From: Nipponacmea schrenckii
Lineage: Eukaryota; Mollusca; Gastropoda; Lottiidae
Assembly: GCA_030562195.1 (NCBI GenBank)
Contig: JAUJPP010000003.1
Coordinates: 37,640,602 to 37,704,601, forward strand
Length of the DNA stretch: 64,000 bases
Direction: 5' to 3'
The notes below the pieces were generated by a model, which saw only the letters and a list, made by a program, of their open reading frames with translations, was not told the origin of the DNA and did not search any database. How positions within the stretch are numbered: position 1 is the stretch's first letter; each line of letters starts with the position of its first letter. Below, piece by piece: positions 1 to 12,943 of this stretch. Made by a program: the position numbers and the translations under genes.

Positions 1-228
1 AATCTATTGTAGCGTAAGTATATTATGATAGAATTCTTTTTCTTAAAATGATTGTTTGTGAGAATTACAATATTAAAATATGACAAATGTTACATAGATA
101 TAGTTATTTCAAGTATATATCAAGCATTCTTATCTACAGCATATAATCATAACAATCCAATTTGCTATCATCACTGAAATTTGTCTTGTACTGTTCGACC
201 ATTTCAGCCTTGGTTTTGTATTTCACAG

Positions 229-3200
229 GGCCCAGTGTGGAGATGGTTTTAGTTTATTTCGAAGTGAGAATGGTTTAGTATTGACTTGTGGTGATGGATC
301 TAAAGGTTGTTTAGGGCATGGTGATTGGTCTGATACATTTAAACCTAGATTAATAGAAGCTTTATTAAGGTATATTGAAATCTCAATTATTCACTAGGAA
401 TCAAAATGGTCCATTCGTAAATTGATGTTTCAAAATTAAGGTAGCAACGATAACAGTTTTTAGATATCATCATTAATCGCGATATTAAAATTGAAAATAT
501 CGCGATAAATTGTATTATCGTGATACTGGAAATAATATGTATAATATTGTGATATGAATGTTTTTATCTGCATCAGGTTCATTGGGACTCCATATCTCCA
601 TGTAAAGCAGTATTCTTAGGAACTGTCAGATCAGATTTTTTGTCTCGGCAATAGCCAGTTTGGGTTTGAGTGACCATCAATATCATAAAATTACTCTTAG
701 TTACCCATTGGTCAAATTTTCTATTAAGATTTGAACTAATTAAGGGATCAATATGAAAATATTCATGACAAATTGTTATCCTAATACTGGTATCTGATAA
801 GTATATTTTCACGGTATTGTATTTTATCGCGATAATGCGATAATTTGAGTTTTGAACGATACGATATGATATTGATTTGGATAATCGCGATATGGCGATT
901 AATCATAATATTGTTGCTACCTTATTCAAAATATATATGTACATATTTTCAAAATTTTACCCATAGATATGTTTTTAGGATAAGATCTGAAACATTTTGG
1001 GTATTTTAATGGCATCAAAAATTTTTTAAAAACTTTTTTCCAAGACAAATTTTGTTTATAGATCTCAACACACAGTTCACTTGCTATTTAAAACTAAAAA
1101 ATAGAATATTAGACTGGTCACATCCACATTGTTACATGTGAATTAAATATCTGATGGCCTCTGATAGTTGGTAAAGCACTTGCAGAAATATCTTCATAGT
1201 GTCCTGTAGTTTGGCAGACCCCTGATATAAATATATATATTATATTATACAGTGTTGATGTTGTGGCTGTAACTTGTGGTCCCAATCATGTTGTTGGTGT
1301 TAGTAGTACTGGTGAGGTTTATACCTGGGGTCAAGGGTCAGATGGTAAATTAGGATTGGGCGATGATGAAAACTAGTAAGTTATTGTATTGATACATATA
1401 ATATTGGTAGCTTTTTGTCTTGGTTTCTAGCTCCATTTAGTCTTTAAAAACATTAAAGTTCCTCAAGTATTTACTGGCAAAGCAGGATTAAAAATTAAAA
1501 TCTGAATATCAATTTCTAGACTGAAATATATTGTGAAAGACTTTTGACATTTCCAGGCCATTGTGAAGAATAGTTGTTATGTTACTGTAAATAAAGGCAC
1601 AATCTGAATATAATGTAGACTTAAAAGTGAAAGCAAGAAACAAACATTATTTTGCACTTTACTATATTGCATTGGTCTTCCAGCACAATCAGTAGCATAC
1701 CGGTAATAGACATAATTTCATTTAATCTTTTATCCTTGTGATTATTTCTAGTTGTCAACCAATGTTAGTGACTATTGATGAACCAGTAGTATGTGTAGAT
1801 GTAAGATGTGGTATTGATGGTACTATGATACTAACTGATATTGGAAGTGTATTCGCTTGTGGTAGCAATGAAAATAATAAACTTGGTCTTAATAACAGAC
1901 AAGGTTTTTTAATGGCAATGAAGAATATTTTCAATAAGGTTAGTCTTTATATTAAAAGGTTGTTTTTTTGATCAGCGATGCTTGTGAAAAACATGACTCA
2001 TTTTTAGTTTTTTCTTTCATACGCTGACTTACTGAGTAGCAATAAGTGGCTGTTTGATGAGATAGAAACTACAGGTTTTTAGTTATTGCACTTGGATTAT
2101 CAAAAATATGTCAAATTTGGCTGGAGTCTACTTATTTGTGATGTGCATGAAACTAGTGGTAACCTTCAATTGATGACAAAAAATGTAAACTAAACAATGG
2201 TTAATTTTGTTATAGACTGAAGTTGAAGGTAGAAATGTATTAACACCAGTGCGATTATTAGCTAGACATCGTGTTATAGATATCTGTATGGGAGCCTATC
2301 ATTCAGCTGTTATAGTAGAATCAGGACATGTTCATATGTTTGGTAGAAACTCTGAAGGTCAACTGGGTACTGGTAACATCAAACCATCTAATACCATAGT
2401 AGAAGTTAAAGCTCTTCATGATAAATGTATCAATGTAAGTAACCAACTCTTTATGGTAAATGTATCAATGTAAGTAACCAACTCTTTATGATAAATGTAT
2501 CAATGTAAGTAACTTACTCTTTATGATAAATGTATCAATGTAAGTATCCAAATCTTTATTGTAAGTAACCAACTCTTTATTGTAAGTAACTGACTCTTTA
2601 TGATAAATGTATCAATGTAAATAACCAACTCTTTATGATAAATGCACCAATGTAAGTAACTGACTCTTAATGATAAATGCATCAATGTAAGAAACAATCC
2701 TTTATTATAAATGTATCAATGTAAGTAACAAACTCTTCATGATAAATTTATCAATGTAAGTCATCAATTATCCATGATAAATGTATCAATGTAAGTAACC
2801 AACTCTTTATGATAAATGTATCAATGTAAGTAACCAACTCTTCATGATAAATTTATCATTGTAAGTAACCAACTCTTTATGATAAATTTATAAAGGTAAG
2901 TAACCAACTCTTTATGATAAATGTATCAATGTAAGTAACCAACTCTTCATGATAAATTTATCATTGTAAGTAACCAACTCTTTATGATAAATGTATAAAT
3001 GTAAGTAACCAACTCGTTATTTTAAGTAACCAACTCTTTATGATACATGTATCAATGTAAGAAACCAACTCTTTATGATAAATGTATCAATGTAAGTAAC
3101 CAACTCTTCATGATAAATTTATCAATGTAAGTAGCCAACTGTGCTGAATAAATCTACCTCATTGCAAACTGCATACATCATTCTCCTAAATGATGATTAA

Positions 3201-6200
3201 CTAATAAACTGATATTTCTGGGTTTGTTTTACAGAAAGTTGTATGTGGTGAACACTTTACAGTAGCAAGTACTAAAGATCATGAGCTATATTATTGGGGT
3301 TTACGATATACAGTACCTAGCTCATTAGATGATAGTACAACTAGTAGTACTAATGGTAGTTTATCTAACACCTCCAATAATACTGGTAAAGATGATATAA
3401 GACCAGGAGGTGGAAAGTCTGGTCATCATAGACAATCTAGTAGTGCTAGTGTTAGTAGTGTGACCGGTACCGATTCACTAACACAGACTACCAGTCATGA
3501 TAGTAAGTCTTACCGTATCAAAGTATATTTGATCTTTGTGATTTTGGTCTGCGTTTTTGGTTCGTCTGTCAAAGATTGTTATGAAAATGTAAAAGGAATT
3601 AAAGTTCCTGAAAATTCTGTTCACCTTAAACAACATTGGCTTTTCTTGAACTTATTAGAAACATCTTACCTTTGTAATTTTTTTCATTGCTTGATAATGT
3701 AATCCATAAAAATTATTTTACATTTTTCTTTATCATTTGTAAGGCTGGGCACATATTACAAACAGATTTTTTTTACTTCATTATTTAGGTGGTATAGTTT
3801 TGAATAAAGAAGCAAATGATATTACTGGGCAAATCAGTGGTGAAAGTCAGTCTCCGGCAGATAGTGGTGCACCATCAACTTGTGATAGCTCATCAGGTTT
3901 TAGACCTCTCAGTAAGTCTTTCTCTAGTCATTTGGGTCTAATTTGAAAGAGAAACTGTCTCGCAAAGTGTATTATATAACTTTATATCATTTTGGTTTCA
4001 ATTATAGGTAGCGTACCTCACAGATCAGTAAGTGCTGGTAGTAGAGAGAATGTTAAAGATAAAGATAAAGATAGTAATAAAGATGAATCTGTCATATTGT
4101 TAGAACCTAAAGAACTTATCAGGTATTTATCATACACAATTCACTTTGTACATCTAACTTATATATGCCCAAAAATAAAAATCAGTATAGGACTATATAT
4201 TACTGAAGTGACAAATACATGAAGTAAATAAAATGTATTAAAAAGGAAATTATCACTAGGCTGTAGAGATATTTCATTTTGATATGAAACAGTTGTTTTT
4301 GAATAGTGAGTACAACATACCATTAAATTTCTATAATGAACAGTATCTACTAACTAGGCATAATTCCTCCTTGGATATTGTATTATTAAATTCATATTGT
4401 TGGTAATATTATTGGTTTTCAATATTCTAATTATTCTAATTATCTAATAGAGTGATATTCCTCTTAAAATTGCCTGTATTTATGTAATTTTGTTGAAACT
4501 ATTTATTTCGTTGACAGGCCATTATTGAAGTCAGTTATTGAATATTAACCTGTATTGGCCCCATTGACTACTGCTCAAAGAAACTATACAGGCTACTTTG
4601 ATATTTTATTTTGTCATTTCAGAATAAAACAAGTCAATGAGAAAGTATTACTGGGTAATATTTTTATTCATGGTGAAAACTTGTTTGTTCAAGTTGAGAC
4701 CACAGCCCCACCTCCTCGTCGTAAGGCATTGAAAAAACGCAGTCTAAGGTAAGCGTTCCCCTGTACTGTTCCATGTTTTGCAGCAAAAGAAACCAATTGA
4801 GATTTGAGTATTGTGATCTATTATACAAGTATTGCAATGAACTGTTATACAAGTATTGCAGTAATCAATTATACAAGTTGCAGTGATCTTTTATACAAGA
4901 ATTGCAGTGATCAATTATACAAGTGTTGCAGTGATCTTTTATACATGGGCTGAATGTGAGACAGGACCATGTCCTTGTGTATTGGGCCTAATTCTGACCC
5001 ATGTAAAATAAAGAGTTTATTATTATTATACAAGTATTGCAGTGATCTGTTATACAAGTATTGCAGTGATCTGTTATACAAGTATTGCAGTGATCAATTA
5101 TTATACAAGTATTGCAGTTTTCTAAAAGTATGGTTAATCAATGTTTCGAATTGATAAACAGAATTTTAGGTTGCAAATCTTTGTGTTGCTTTCTATTAGT
5201 GTAAAAAAAATTTCTCAATAAATTGAAAATTAGTAATTTATATTACTAGCAGTTGATCTCTTAAATGTCAGTAATAAAGTTTCAATGGATTTTTCATTTA
5301 TTGTACAGGAGAAGATTAAATGTTGGTGCAGATGGAACAAGAGAGGTATCAGCATCAAGTAGAGAAGGTGGTGATGAATATTCTTCAGAAGCTTCTGAAA
5401 TAGATTCTCAAGGTTCTGTAAGTATCCTTTATGTACAGTTATTGTGCAAGATTTGTTCAATTTTAAATGTTTTTTTTTGAAGACTTAGGACTTGAAATGT
5501 TGTATATAAATGTACTTATCAAGGAGAATTAATTAATTATAATGATGATAATGGTGTTGATCAATGTAATTATTGTAGATTCCAGCCTGGTTAAGACAAG
5601 AATTAATCAATTGTAATGATGAAAATGATGTTGATCAATGTAATTATTGTAGATTCCAGCCTGGTTAAGACAAGAATTAATCAATTGTAATGATGATAAT
5701 GGTGTTGATCAATGTAATTATTGTAGATTCCAGCCCGGTTAAGGAAAGAATTAATTAATTGTAATGATTATAATGGTGTTGATCAATGTAATTATTGTAG
5801 ATTCCAGCCTGGTTAAGACAAGAATTAATCAATTGTAATGATGATAATGGTGTTGATCATTGTAATTATTGTAGATTCCAGCCTGGTTAAGACAAGAATT
5901 AATCAATTGTAATGATGATAATGGTGTTGATCAATGTAATTATTGTAGATTCCAGCCTGGTTAAGACAAGAATTAATCAATTGTAATGATGAAAATGATG
6001 TTGATCAATGTAATTTTTGTAGATTCCAGCCTGGTTAAGACAAGAATTAATCAATTGTAATGATGAAAATGATGTTGATCAATGTAATTATTGTAGATTC
6101 CAGCCTGGTTAAGACAAGAATTAATCAATTGTAATGATGATAATGGTGTTGATCAATGTAATTATTGTAGATTCCAGCCTGGTTAAGACAAGAATTAATC

Positions 6201-9200
6201 AATTGTAATGATGATAATGATGTTAATCAATGTAATTATTGTAGATTCCAGCCTGGTTAAGAAAAGAATTATATAATTGTAATGATGATAATGGTGTTGA
6301 TCAATGTAATTATTGTAGATTCCAGCCTGGTTAAGACAAGAATTAATCAATTGTAATGATGATAATGGTGTTGATCAATGTAATTATTGTAGATTCCAGC
6401 CTGGTTAAGACAAGAATTAATCAATTGTAATGATGATAATGGTGTTGATCAATGTAATTATTGTAGATTCCAGCCTGGTTAAGACAAGAATTAATCAATT
6501 GTAATGATGATAATGGTGTTGATCAATGTAATTATTGTAGATTCCAGCCTGGTTAAGACGAGAATTAATCAATTGTAATGATGATAATGGTGTTGATCAA
6601 TGTAATTATTGTAGATTCCAGCCTGGTTAAGGAAAGAATTAATTAATTGTAATGATGAAGATAGTAATGATGTGTATGAAGCTGATGATACTAGTGATCC
6701 ATCCAGTGGAGATGAAACTAGAAAAGCTATTATTGATAGTTCTATGTCCAGTATACAAGTGAATAAAGATCTTAGTCCTGGTAAACATCTCCTGTTCTCA
6801 CTCTTTTACCTTTGATACCTTTTATGTCAGCAAGATTATTTGACAATACGTCTGTATAAATTTGAGTGATTGAAAGTCGACTTGAACTTTAGTTTAGCAT
6901 AGTTACTTAGAGTGTTAAAAGTTAACCTCATGTTCTTGGTTAGGTCAAATGAATGGTGTTCTTTGCTTCTAATCTTGGTCAGGATGTGAAAGCTTGGTTA
7001 CCTTTATTTAGTTGTCTTTCCTTATCATTCCACCTGACTCAGCTGTAAAAGAGTGTGAAAGGGGCCATTTGAGATGTTGAGGAAATAAGTTTAACCAAAC
7101 AAATTTCTTTATGAAAAATATTAAACAACGTTATTCAACTTTATTTTAAGTCAAATCACCAAGTAAGAGAAGAGGTAAATTTGAAGAAACACAGAAGTTT
7201 TTAAGAACACCAAGAGAAGTTGTTACAAAGGTACATGTACATGTACAAATATTTATAGACGTACAATTTATGTATCATATCAGTCTTATTAATTCTTAAA
7301 GGGGGGAGGTATTTTGAATCTCAGTGAACATACAGTAGTTGTATTTGTTTTTCTCATCATTTATTTGAGTTTTCTCATTCAGATTTATCCTTTTTAGATT
7401 GACATGAAATTCATAATCTATTAACTTTAGTTGGTAAAAATAAGCTGTACACCAGTTGCTTTATTCTCTTTTTAATGTAACAAACATTTATTTGTGTCTG
7501 TCAAATGTTCCTAAATAGAGGGTGTGTATTATTTATGGGTAATTCGATTTTTCCCTTTTTCTGAAATGCAATGAAGCATATCCACTATTATACTATAAAT
7601 ATAGGTACATGTATATATAAATCGGCCTGATGAACCACTTAAGTTATTATGTATCTTGAATGTAATTTTGAATTGTGTTACCAGGATACTGTTACCAGAA
7701 ATCGTACACTATCTAATAGTACTACAGAAAGTGGTGCTGATGGTGTAATTGATGATTCTAGTTCTAGTGAACCAGTACAGGGTAAAATGTAGGTATCATA
7801 ATATCACTGTATTCTTACAGTTATTCTAACAAATTCTCAGCAGGATTTTCAAAAATAAAAACAAGTCAGTAACATATACATGTACATGTATTCTTCTGAA
7901 ATTACATGTAGCTTGAAAAGTAAAAGCACTTTTGTGTAAAGTCATATTATGCTGAAAAATTTGCCCCATTCCACACAAAAATATATAGATATCCTGGTTG
8001 CTTTGGTACATACCCTCAAATCTAAAAAAAGATTTTGTCAAAAGTTGTATTCAGAGTGAAAATAAGGGTATGAACAAGAAGGCCAAGGGACTGAAGGAAT
8101 CTAAACTCTGTGTGAGCTTTAGGAATTCCAGGTATTTGTTAAGATGTTTCAATTCTAGATGTGTATTTTCTGTCAATATATTGTAGCACTCCACGAAATA
8201 CCATTTTAAAAGTTTCTACCGTAACAACAAGAAAAACCTCAGCCTCATCATTAGTCAAACCTAAATCAGCTCAAAGTGTAAAATCATCAGCTAAAATAAA
8301 GTCACATAGTAAAAGCAAAGGAAAAGGGTAAGTATGAAGAATGTCTTACCAACATTTGTATGTCTATCAATGTCAACTTATAGACAATTTATTTATTGAA
8401 AAGTTCACCGGACCGCAAATACCATTCAAGACAAATGATTTGAACTATGGTTTTTGACATTGTCATAGGAACGTCAGTTACTAGTTTAAAATGTGCATAA
8501 TAGAACTATTAAGGTTTATAAGTCCCAAATACAATATATAAATTGAATGTTTATTGAAGGTTTGATGTTGATATAAAAGAACAATTAGAAGCTAGAGGTT
8601 TTGTTTCTGATGTTACTGTTAAGCGAAGAGAGGAAGCACTTCTTGTAAGTATTCAATCATAGTCAGTATTGGTTTATGTCACATTATAAATGTGGTTGAG
8701 TTGAGGAATTTAAATAAATCTTTGATTTTCTGAAAAATGACTCAAGTTTCTAGAGATATTTGGGAGTTATATACATGAATAATAAGATAGATCTTATTTG
8801 ATAGGGGGAATTAGAATTAATGAAAGAAGAAAGAGCTAAAGCTGAAAGATTAATTAAAGAAATGGAAGGAGAACAACAATTACGACTTGAACAGATGAAA
8901 AAAGAGGCACAAAAACATGTTGAGGTAAACTTAATCACTTTTTGTCCCAATATTAATGACAAGATGCTATTAATGTTGTCCACATACATCTTAGACATAA
9001 GATCCTTTTTCAAAAAATTGGGCTTTAAAATTTTATGAAAATTAGTATTTTTATTTGACTACCAGTAATTCAACATAATTTAAGATTTGGCCCAGTCATG
9101 CACGATTCACAATGAAATTTTAAGGAATGTTGTTCTAGTTTGTTCTATTATATTTCAGGAAAGAGAAAAAGGGTTACAGACTGAAGTTGAAAATTTACGT

Positions 9201-9759
9201 AAACAACTTGAATATCAGTCTTCATTATTACACAGCAACCAACTCACTGTTCAACAGCTACAGGTTAGTAGGCACGCACAAACTATCTCTTATACCTTGA
9301 CATAATCATTTGTATTGGATATCTCAAGTTTTGAAATGGTGCCATTTGATTGGATTGTTTGCAAGCTAAAACAGCCAATTGAATTCTTCAATAAAGACAA
9401 TTAAGCCACATAGAGCAGCAATTATAGAAATAAATAATAATTATTATAAAAACCAAACAAGCCATATAACAGTTCACAGTCCAACTGAGTAGATTATAAC
9501 AAGCTAAGGACAATATTGGACCTAATTCTGGCTCATGTCAACTAAATTGTTTATTATTCATGTTCTTACAAATACAATAAAGAGAAAAATTGACTTCAAA
9601 TCCTGTCTTAATTTTGATCCCTTTAATATATATCTTATTTTTCAGGAACAATTGAATCGATTACAAAGTGATGCCAGTAGTAATACCAGTACACCTAGAA
9701 ATAGTGATGCTACATCGTCACTCTCACACAAAAGTAGTAAAGTTTGTTCTCTCCAGTAG
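229..9759 (+). CDS. NEK9: NEK9-like NIMA kinase, 3' part (RCC1 domain and tail)
   Basis: Seventeen exons, all in phase: 229-369, 1253-1375, 1752-1938, 2216-2434, 3235-3502, 3789-3911, 4008-4122, 4623-4748, 5309-5417, 6615-6780, 7151-7230, 7685-7788, 8187-8327, 8560-8644, 8805-8924, 9159-9263, 9646-9759 (stop TAG). They encode the last 774 residues; the kinase domain and start lie left of the window. The first four exons are RCC1 propeller blades (LTCGDGSKGCLGHGDW, YTWGQGSDGKLGLGD, FACGSNENNKLGL, HMFGRNSEGQLGTG). A Ser/Asn/Asp-rich low-complexity region with a TQT motif follows, then a charged coiled coil (8805-9263 plus the last exon). RCC1 followed by a coiled-coil tail is the NEK9 (Nercc1) layout, not NEK8, which ends after RCC1. 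NEK9 is a mitotic kinase acting upstream of NEK6/7 in spindle assembly (family knowledge). Two of its introns carry splice-site minisatellites. Confidence 0.9.
437..924. mobile_element. hAT-like MITE with 8-bp target duplication
   Basis: A 488-bp insert in a NEK9 intron. Its ends are inverted (TAAGGTAGCAAC at the left, GTTGCTACCTTA at the right) and the inversion continues inward imperfectly through ATTAATCGC-type sequence. The element is flanked by identical 8-bp repeats TTCAAAAT at 429-436 and 925-932. An 8-bp duplication is typical of hAT transposons. There is no coding capacity, so it is non-autonomous. The interior is rich in ATCGCGATA palindromes. Confidence 0.8.
2413..3145 (+). repeat. 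Minisatellite straddling a NEK9 5' splice site
   Basis: About 20 copies of a 35-bp unit begin at the end of the exon finishing at 2434. Each unit repeats roughly the last 22 bases of that exon (ATGATAAATGTATCAAT), then the donor GTAAGT and about 7 intron bases. Most copies keep GTAAGT; a few have GTAAAT or GTAAGA. Only the first donor (2435) preserves the frame. Reading on from the exon meets ATG TAA within the second copy. Confidence 0.93.
4517..4549 (+). other. Possible alternative terminal exon in NEK9
   Basis: After an acceptor-like TTGACAG in the intron between 4122 and 4623, joining the phase-2 exon end at 4122 gives R-PLLKSVIEY and then TAA. It would truncate the protein before the coiled coil. 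The main model skips it. Chance is a fair alternative because the frame is short. Confidence 0.2.
4800..5125 (+). repeat. Tandem repeat, 24-bp class, in a NEK9 intron
   Basis: Repeats of TATACAAGTATTGCAGTGATC run through the intron after exon 4623-4748. They are interrupted by a dispersed repeat at 4943-5036. Units contain TTGCAG but no sequence from a neighbouring exon, so this array does not straddle a splice boundary. Confidence 0.85.
4943..5036 (+). repeat. Dispersed repeat with TTATTATTAT tail
   Basis: This stretch runs from GCTGAATGTGAGACAGGACC through GGGCCTAATTCTGACCCATG to an AATAAAGAGTTTATTATT tail. A close copy lies in reverse orientation at 29738-29826, and a diverged piece at about 9510-9560. 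The simple tail suggests the 3' end of a SINE or LINE; the family is not identified. Confidence 0.7.
5527..6655 (+). repeat. Minisatellite straddling a NEK9 3' splice site
   Basis: Fifteen copies of a 74-bp unit (73-75). Each holds an intron edge ending ATTATTGTAG and then about 42 bases of exon start (ATTCCAGCCTGGTTAAG). The last copy, with acceptor at 6611-6614, runs into the real exon 6615-6780 and reads IPAWLRKELINCND. Because 74 is not a multiple of 3, use of an earlier acceptor without removal of later copies soon meets TAA in the next copy. Acceptor AG positions of the copies begin near 5577. Confidence 0.95.
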
Positions 9760-11030
9760 AAAAGTCATCATAATCACTAAAGATTCGGAAAGAGGGTTTA
9801 ATTTTATGTGTTTTTGTGATTCCATTTTTTCTATATTATCCTATATTGATTGCAATAGAGTCAGTCATAGACTTTCTAGAAAAATTTTAACCAATTATTT
9901 CATCTATATTGAAGATATATATTATAGATTTTTGCAAAATTCCGCATTTACAGTTTTTACAATAAAAGGACATGCATTTAAAATAATGCAAATATTTATA
10001 TAAATAATACATGCAAAATCCTGTTTAGAATTCCGTTAAGTAATCATCAATGTCACTCAGTTATGTTCACCAGTATTCATGTAGACATAACCATTATTAG
10101 TCATACAGATTTCATGGCTATATATCATCATCAATCTCTTCATTTCCTTCATTCCTTTCATCATCATCATAATAGATCATTATTATTATGGCCGTATATA
10201 CTATATACGATAATTCATATAATACCGGCCATTTTCATAAGATCATGATTGTCATCTTTATGATCATACTATTAAAAATCATTCCATTATCATTGTATTC
10301 GATAATTGTTGTCATCTTAATCATCCTTATCATTATCATCATATATTATTATCAGATGGTTGCAGGATAATAGTTCCAGCCCTGTATACTATATAGTATA
10401 CTATACAGTGAATAGTATATTAGTTTGCTGTTTTTGAGGTTGTTTATGAAATGCACCAATTTTCACAACCTGTATGGTGTATTTTGTTAGAGGTACTTTA
10501 CTTAATTTGCGAATATTTTTGTTTTCATTCTTATGTCCATCCTTTGAAACCGTCCGCTACAATTTGCATATTATTTACCGTAAATATTTTTATATAAATT
10601 TTTTTATCCAGATGGAATATTTCGGCAGTTGACATCTCTAAATTGAGCCAGATCCCTGGATTTTAGATTTATATTGTCGTCCATTAGAGTAATATCCATA
10701 TTTATTTCTTGTGAACTTGACTGAGATGATCGGATTCTCAGAATGTTCTGAAATTTTCTGTAATGGTGTCAATCATGGATATACATATACATATATATTG
10801 GTCTTTTGAAATATTATAAAAGATTAAAGATCTGATGTTTTAGGATTTTTTATATTGGACGATCACTCGTTGTATATTTTGTTACAAATGATAGAAGTTT
10901 TTATTTTTATACACTCTATATTATGTTGAAGTCCCAGTGCAATTTATGATTTTTATAATATTAACAGTGTATATTGTATAGGGTATATATTGTATAATAT
11001 AACTGCAATAAATCATAGTAAATTAACTAG
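9760..11030 (+). other. NEK9 3' untranslated region with poly(A) signals
   Basis: AT-rich and without coding exons. AATAAA occurs near 9962 and at 11007-11012; either may end the NEK9 transcript. Short palindromes occur near 10190-10215 and 10385-10410. Open frames of about 60-110 codons here show no codon bias or known motif. Confidence 0.5.
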
Positions 11031-12884
11031 TTACATTTCCAATTTAATTCTTAGCAACGAATTATGTTTTTGATGGCAAGTGTTTCATTTTATTGATCGG
11101 GTTACCAACAAGAATTATATTTTAACTACCTATGACAGTCTTGTCCGAATAAAATACGACATGCAGTTCTCCTGCAATGAAATCGACTTAAAGTAGTTCA
11201 TGTAGGCCTTCTATACCAATGTTCATGTTTTTTTTAATCCAACCAAAAAAGGAAAATATTTTAGATAAGGCTTTGTTGTTAACACCGATAACATATGAAA
11301 GTTGCCCGGGTTTTGTTTTCTTCTCATGAATTATAGAGAATTTTAAGAGGACATTTCTTGTGATTCAGATAAAAAAACATCGTCGTATCTTACTGCCGAT
11401 TTTCAACATAAACACCTTTTCTACAGATAAATAATCTTTACATTTGGCATTTAAAAATATTTATAAATCAACGGTCACTAACCTAACGTTTACAAGCTCA
11501 GTCAAATACTTCTTCATTTCTCATAAAACACACCTTTGGCCAAATAAATTTTAATTCATCACTAAAACCCCTATAAAAAATTGTGATATTCAACACTCTT
11601 ACCTTAATTTTGTTCTATTTTATGGCACTTATTAATTTTGTATTGCCTGGAAAATATCACCATTAAATATTTTAATCAAAAAACAAATACAAATTTTATC
11701 ACTTCATATTTAGTTTTAGTGAATATTCGTCTCTTGTTTCATTTTAACGGTTTTCTTTAAAAACACTTAAATGAATATAGACGTCTATGTACATGCTTTA
11801 TTGACAATTGGGAGTTGGGATGTGCACTTTTCAGATGTCAGATGTGACGTCAGGATCTTTTAAAATTCACTGAAGACGCACCGTTGGTCCAGGTTTTTAT
11901 TCAAAAAAAATACCGGAAAATGATTTAATACATGCCCACATTATAATATTGAAAAGAAATGTAACAATATAAAATTTTACTGTATCCGTTGGTGAAGCAA
12001 CCTTTTTTTTTTAATTTACCAACTTGTAATAATATTAATTATTCTGACCATTCGAAATTGTACGTGAAGCTGCAGCATGCTCAGGAAGACAAAAACTGTC
12101 TATGGTCAAAATACATTCATATAAATATCCAGGCCAACATAGTGGTGCCGAATGTTTAAAACTGCCAGATCATTAAATTCGAAGCCACAACAATTACTTC
12201 AACAAACATGTACCCACTAATAAACTTGCATCTAACCACTTTCATCTCATTAATTCTTACGTCGCTTCGAAATATTAAAGTATTTTGTTTATGGGTAAGG
12301 TAAGATTTCTTCTTCATTTCTTCCCCGTCAATGTCAGAAGTCGATAAGAAATGACAACACAGAATTCTCAATCTAATTTTTTTTTTTAAATTGGAATAAA
12401 CATACGGCTTATGTATAGTGCATAATATATTAATTATGTAGATAATAATAGTCCGAACATTTGCACTTTAATTTTTTTCTTTTTATTTATTTATTTATTT
12501 TTTTTTTTTCAATAGTATTCATACCTATTTAAATCGAACGTATTTAGATTTCGGGAAGGGAGGGATTGAATCCCCAGATGTACAGGCCTAGGGTGGAACA
12601 AACATTTTATTGAGAAATGGGGATAAAGTTCCCCCTTAATTCACCCCCGGGTAATAATAAAAAAATTGCAGTTTTCTCAATTCCATCAAACGTTGTGGAT
12701 CTTTGCGAACAACAAAAGAACTATCTGGGAGTTACAGCTTAAAATTATTATGCTCTGACCAGTAAATACAATTAATCAGAATTATTTAAATAGGTTCTTG
12801 TCTGGTAATATAAATCGTTCTAATGATCATAACCAACAAAGATTATATTATATGATTTATAGTGGGTACTATTAAAAATAAGAG
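11031..12884. other. Intergenic, nothing recognised
   Basis: AT-rich sequence between NEK9 and the chitinase gene. No splice-bounded coding exon, RNA gene or long repeat could be recognised, only homopolymer T and A runs (12001-12010 and 12490-12510). Confidence 0.5.
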
Positions 12885-12890
12885 TATAAA
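12885..12890 (+). promoter_or_regulatory. TATA box of the chitinase gene
   Basis: TATAAA lies 54 bases upstream of the chitinase ATG, with an initiator-like TCAGT at 12928-12932. The spacing gives a very short 5' leader. This is inferred from position only. Confidence 0.45.
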
Positions 12891-12943
12891 ATGATTCGAA
12901 CATGCCCAAAATCATGAGACAATAGATTCAGTCAGTTGGCAAA

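Noticed and set aside
10063..10370. Small His- and Ile-rich frames downstream of NEK9
   Set aside because: They come from ATC/CAT-rich low-complexity 3' UTR sequence and have no splice sites or homology.
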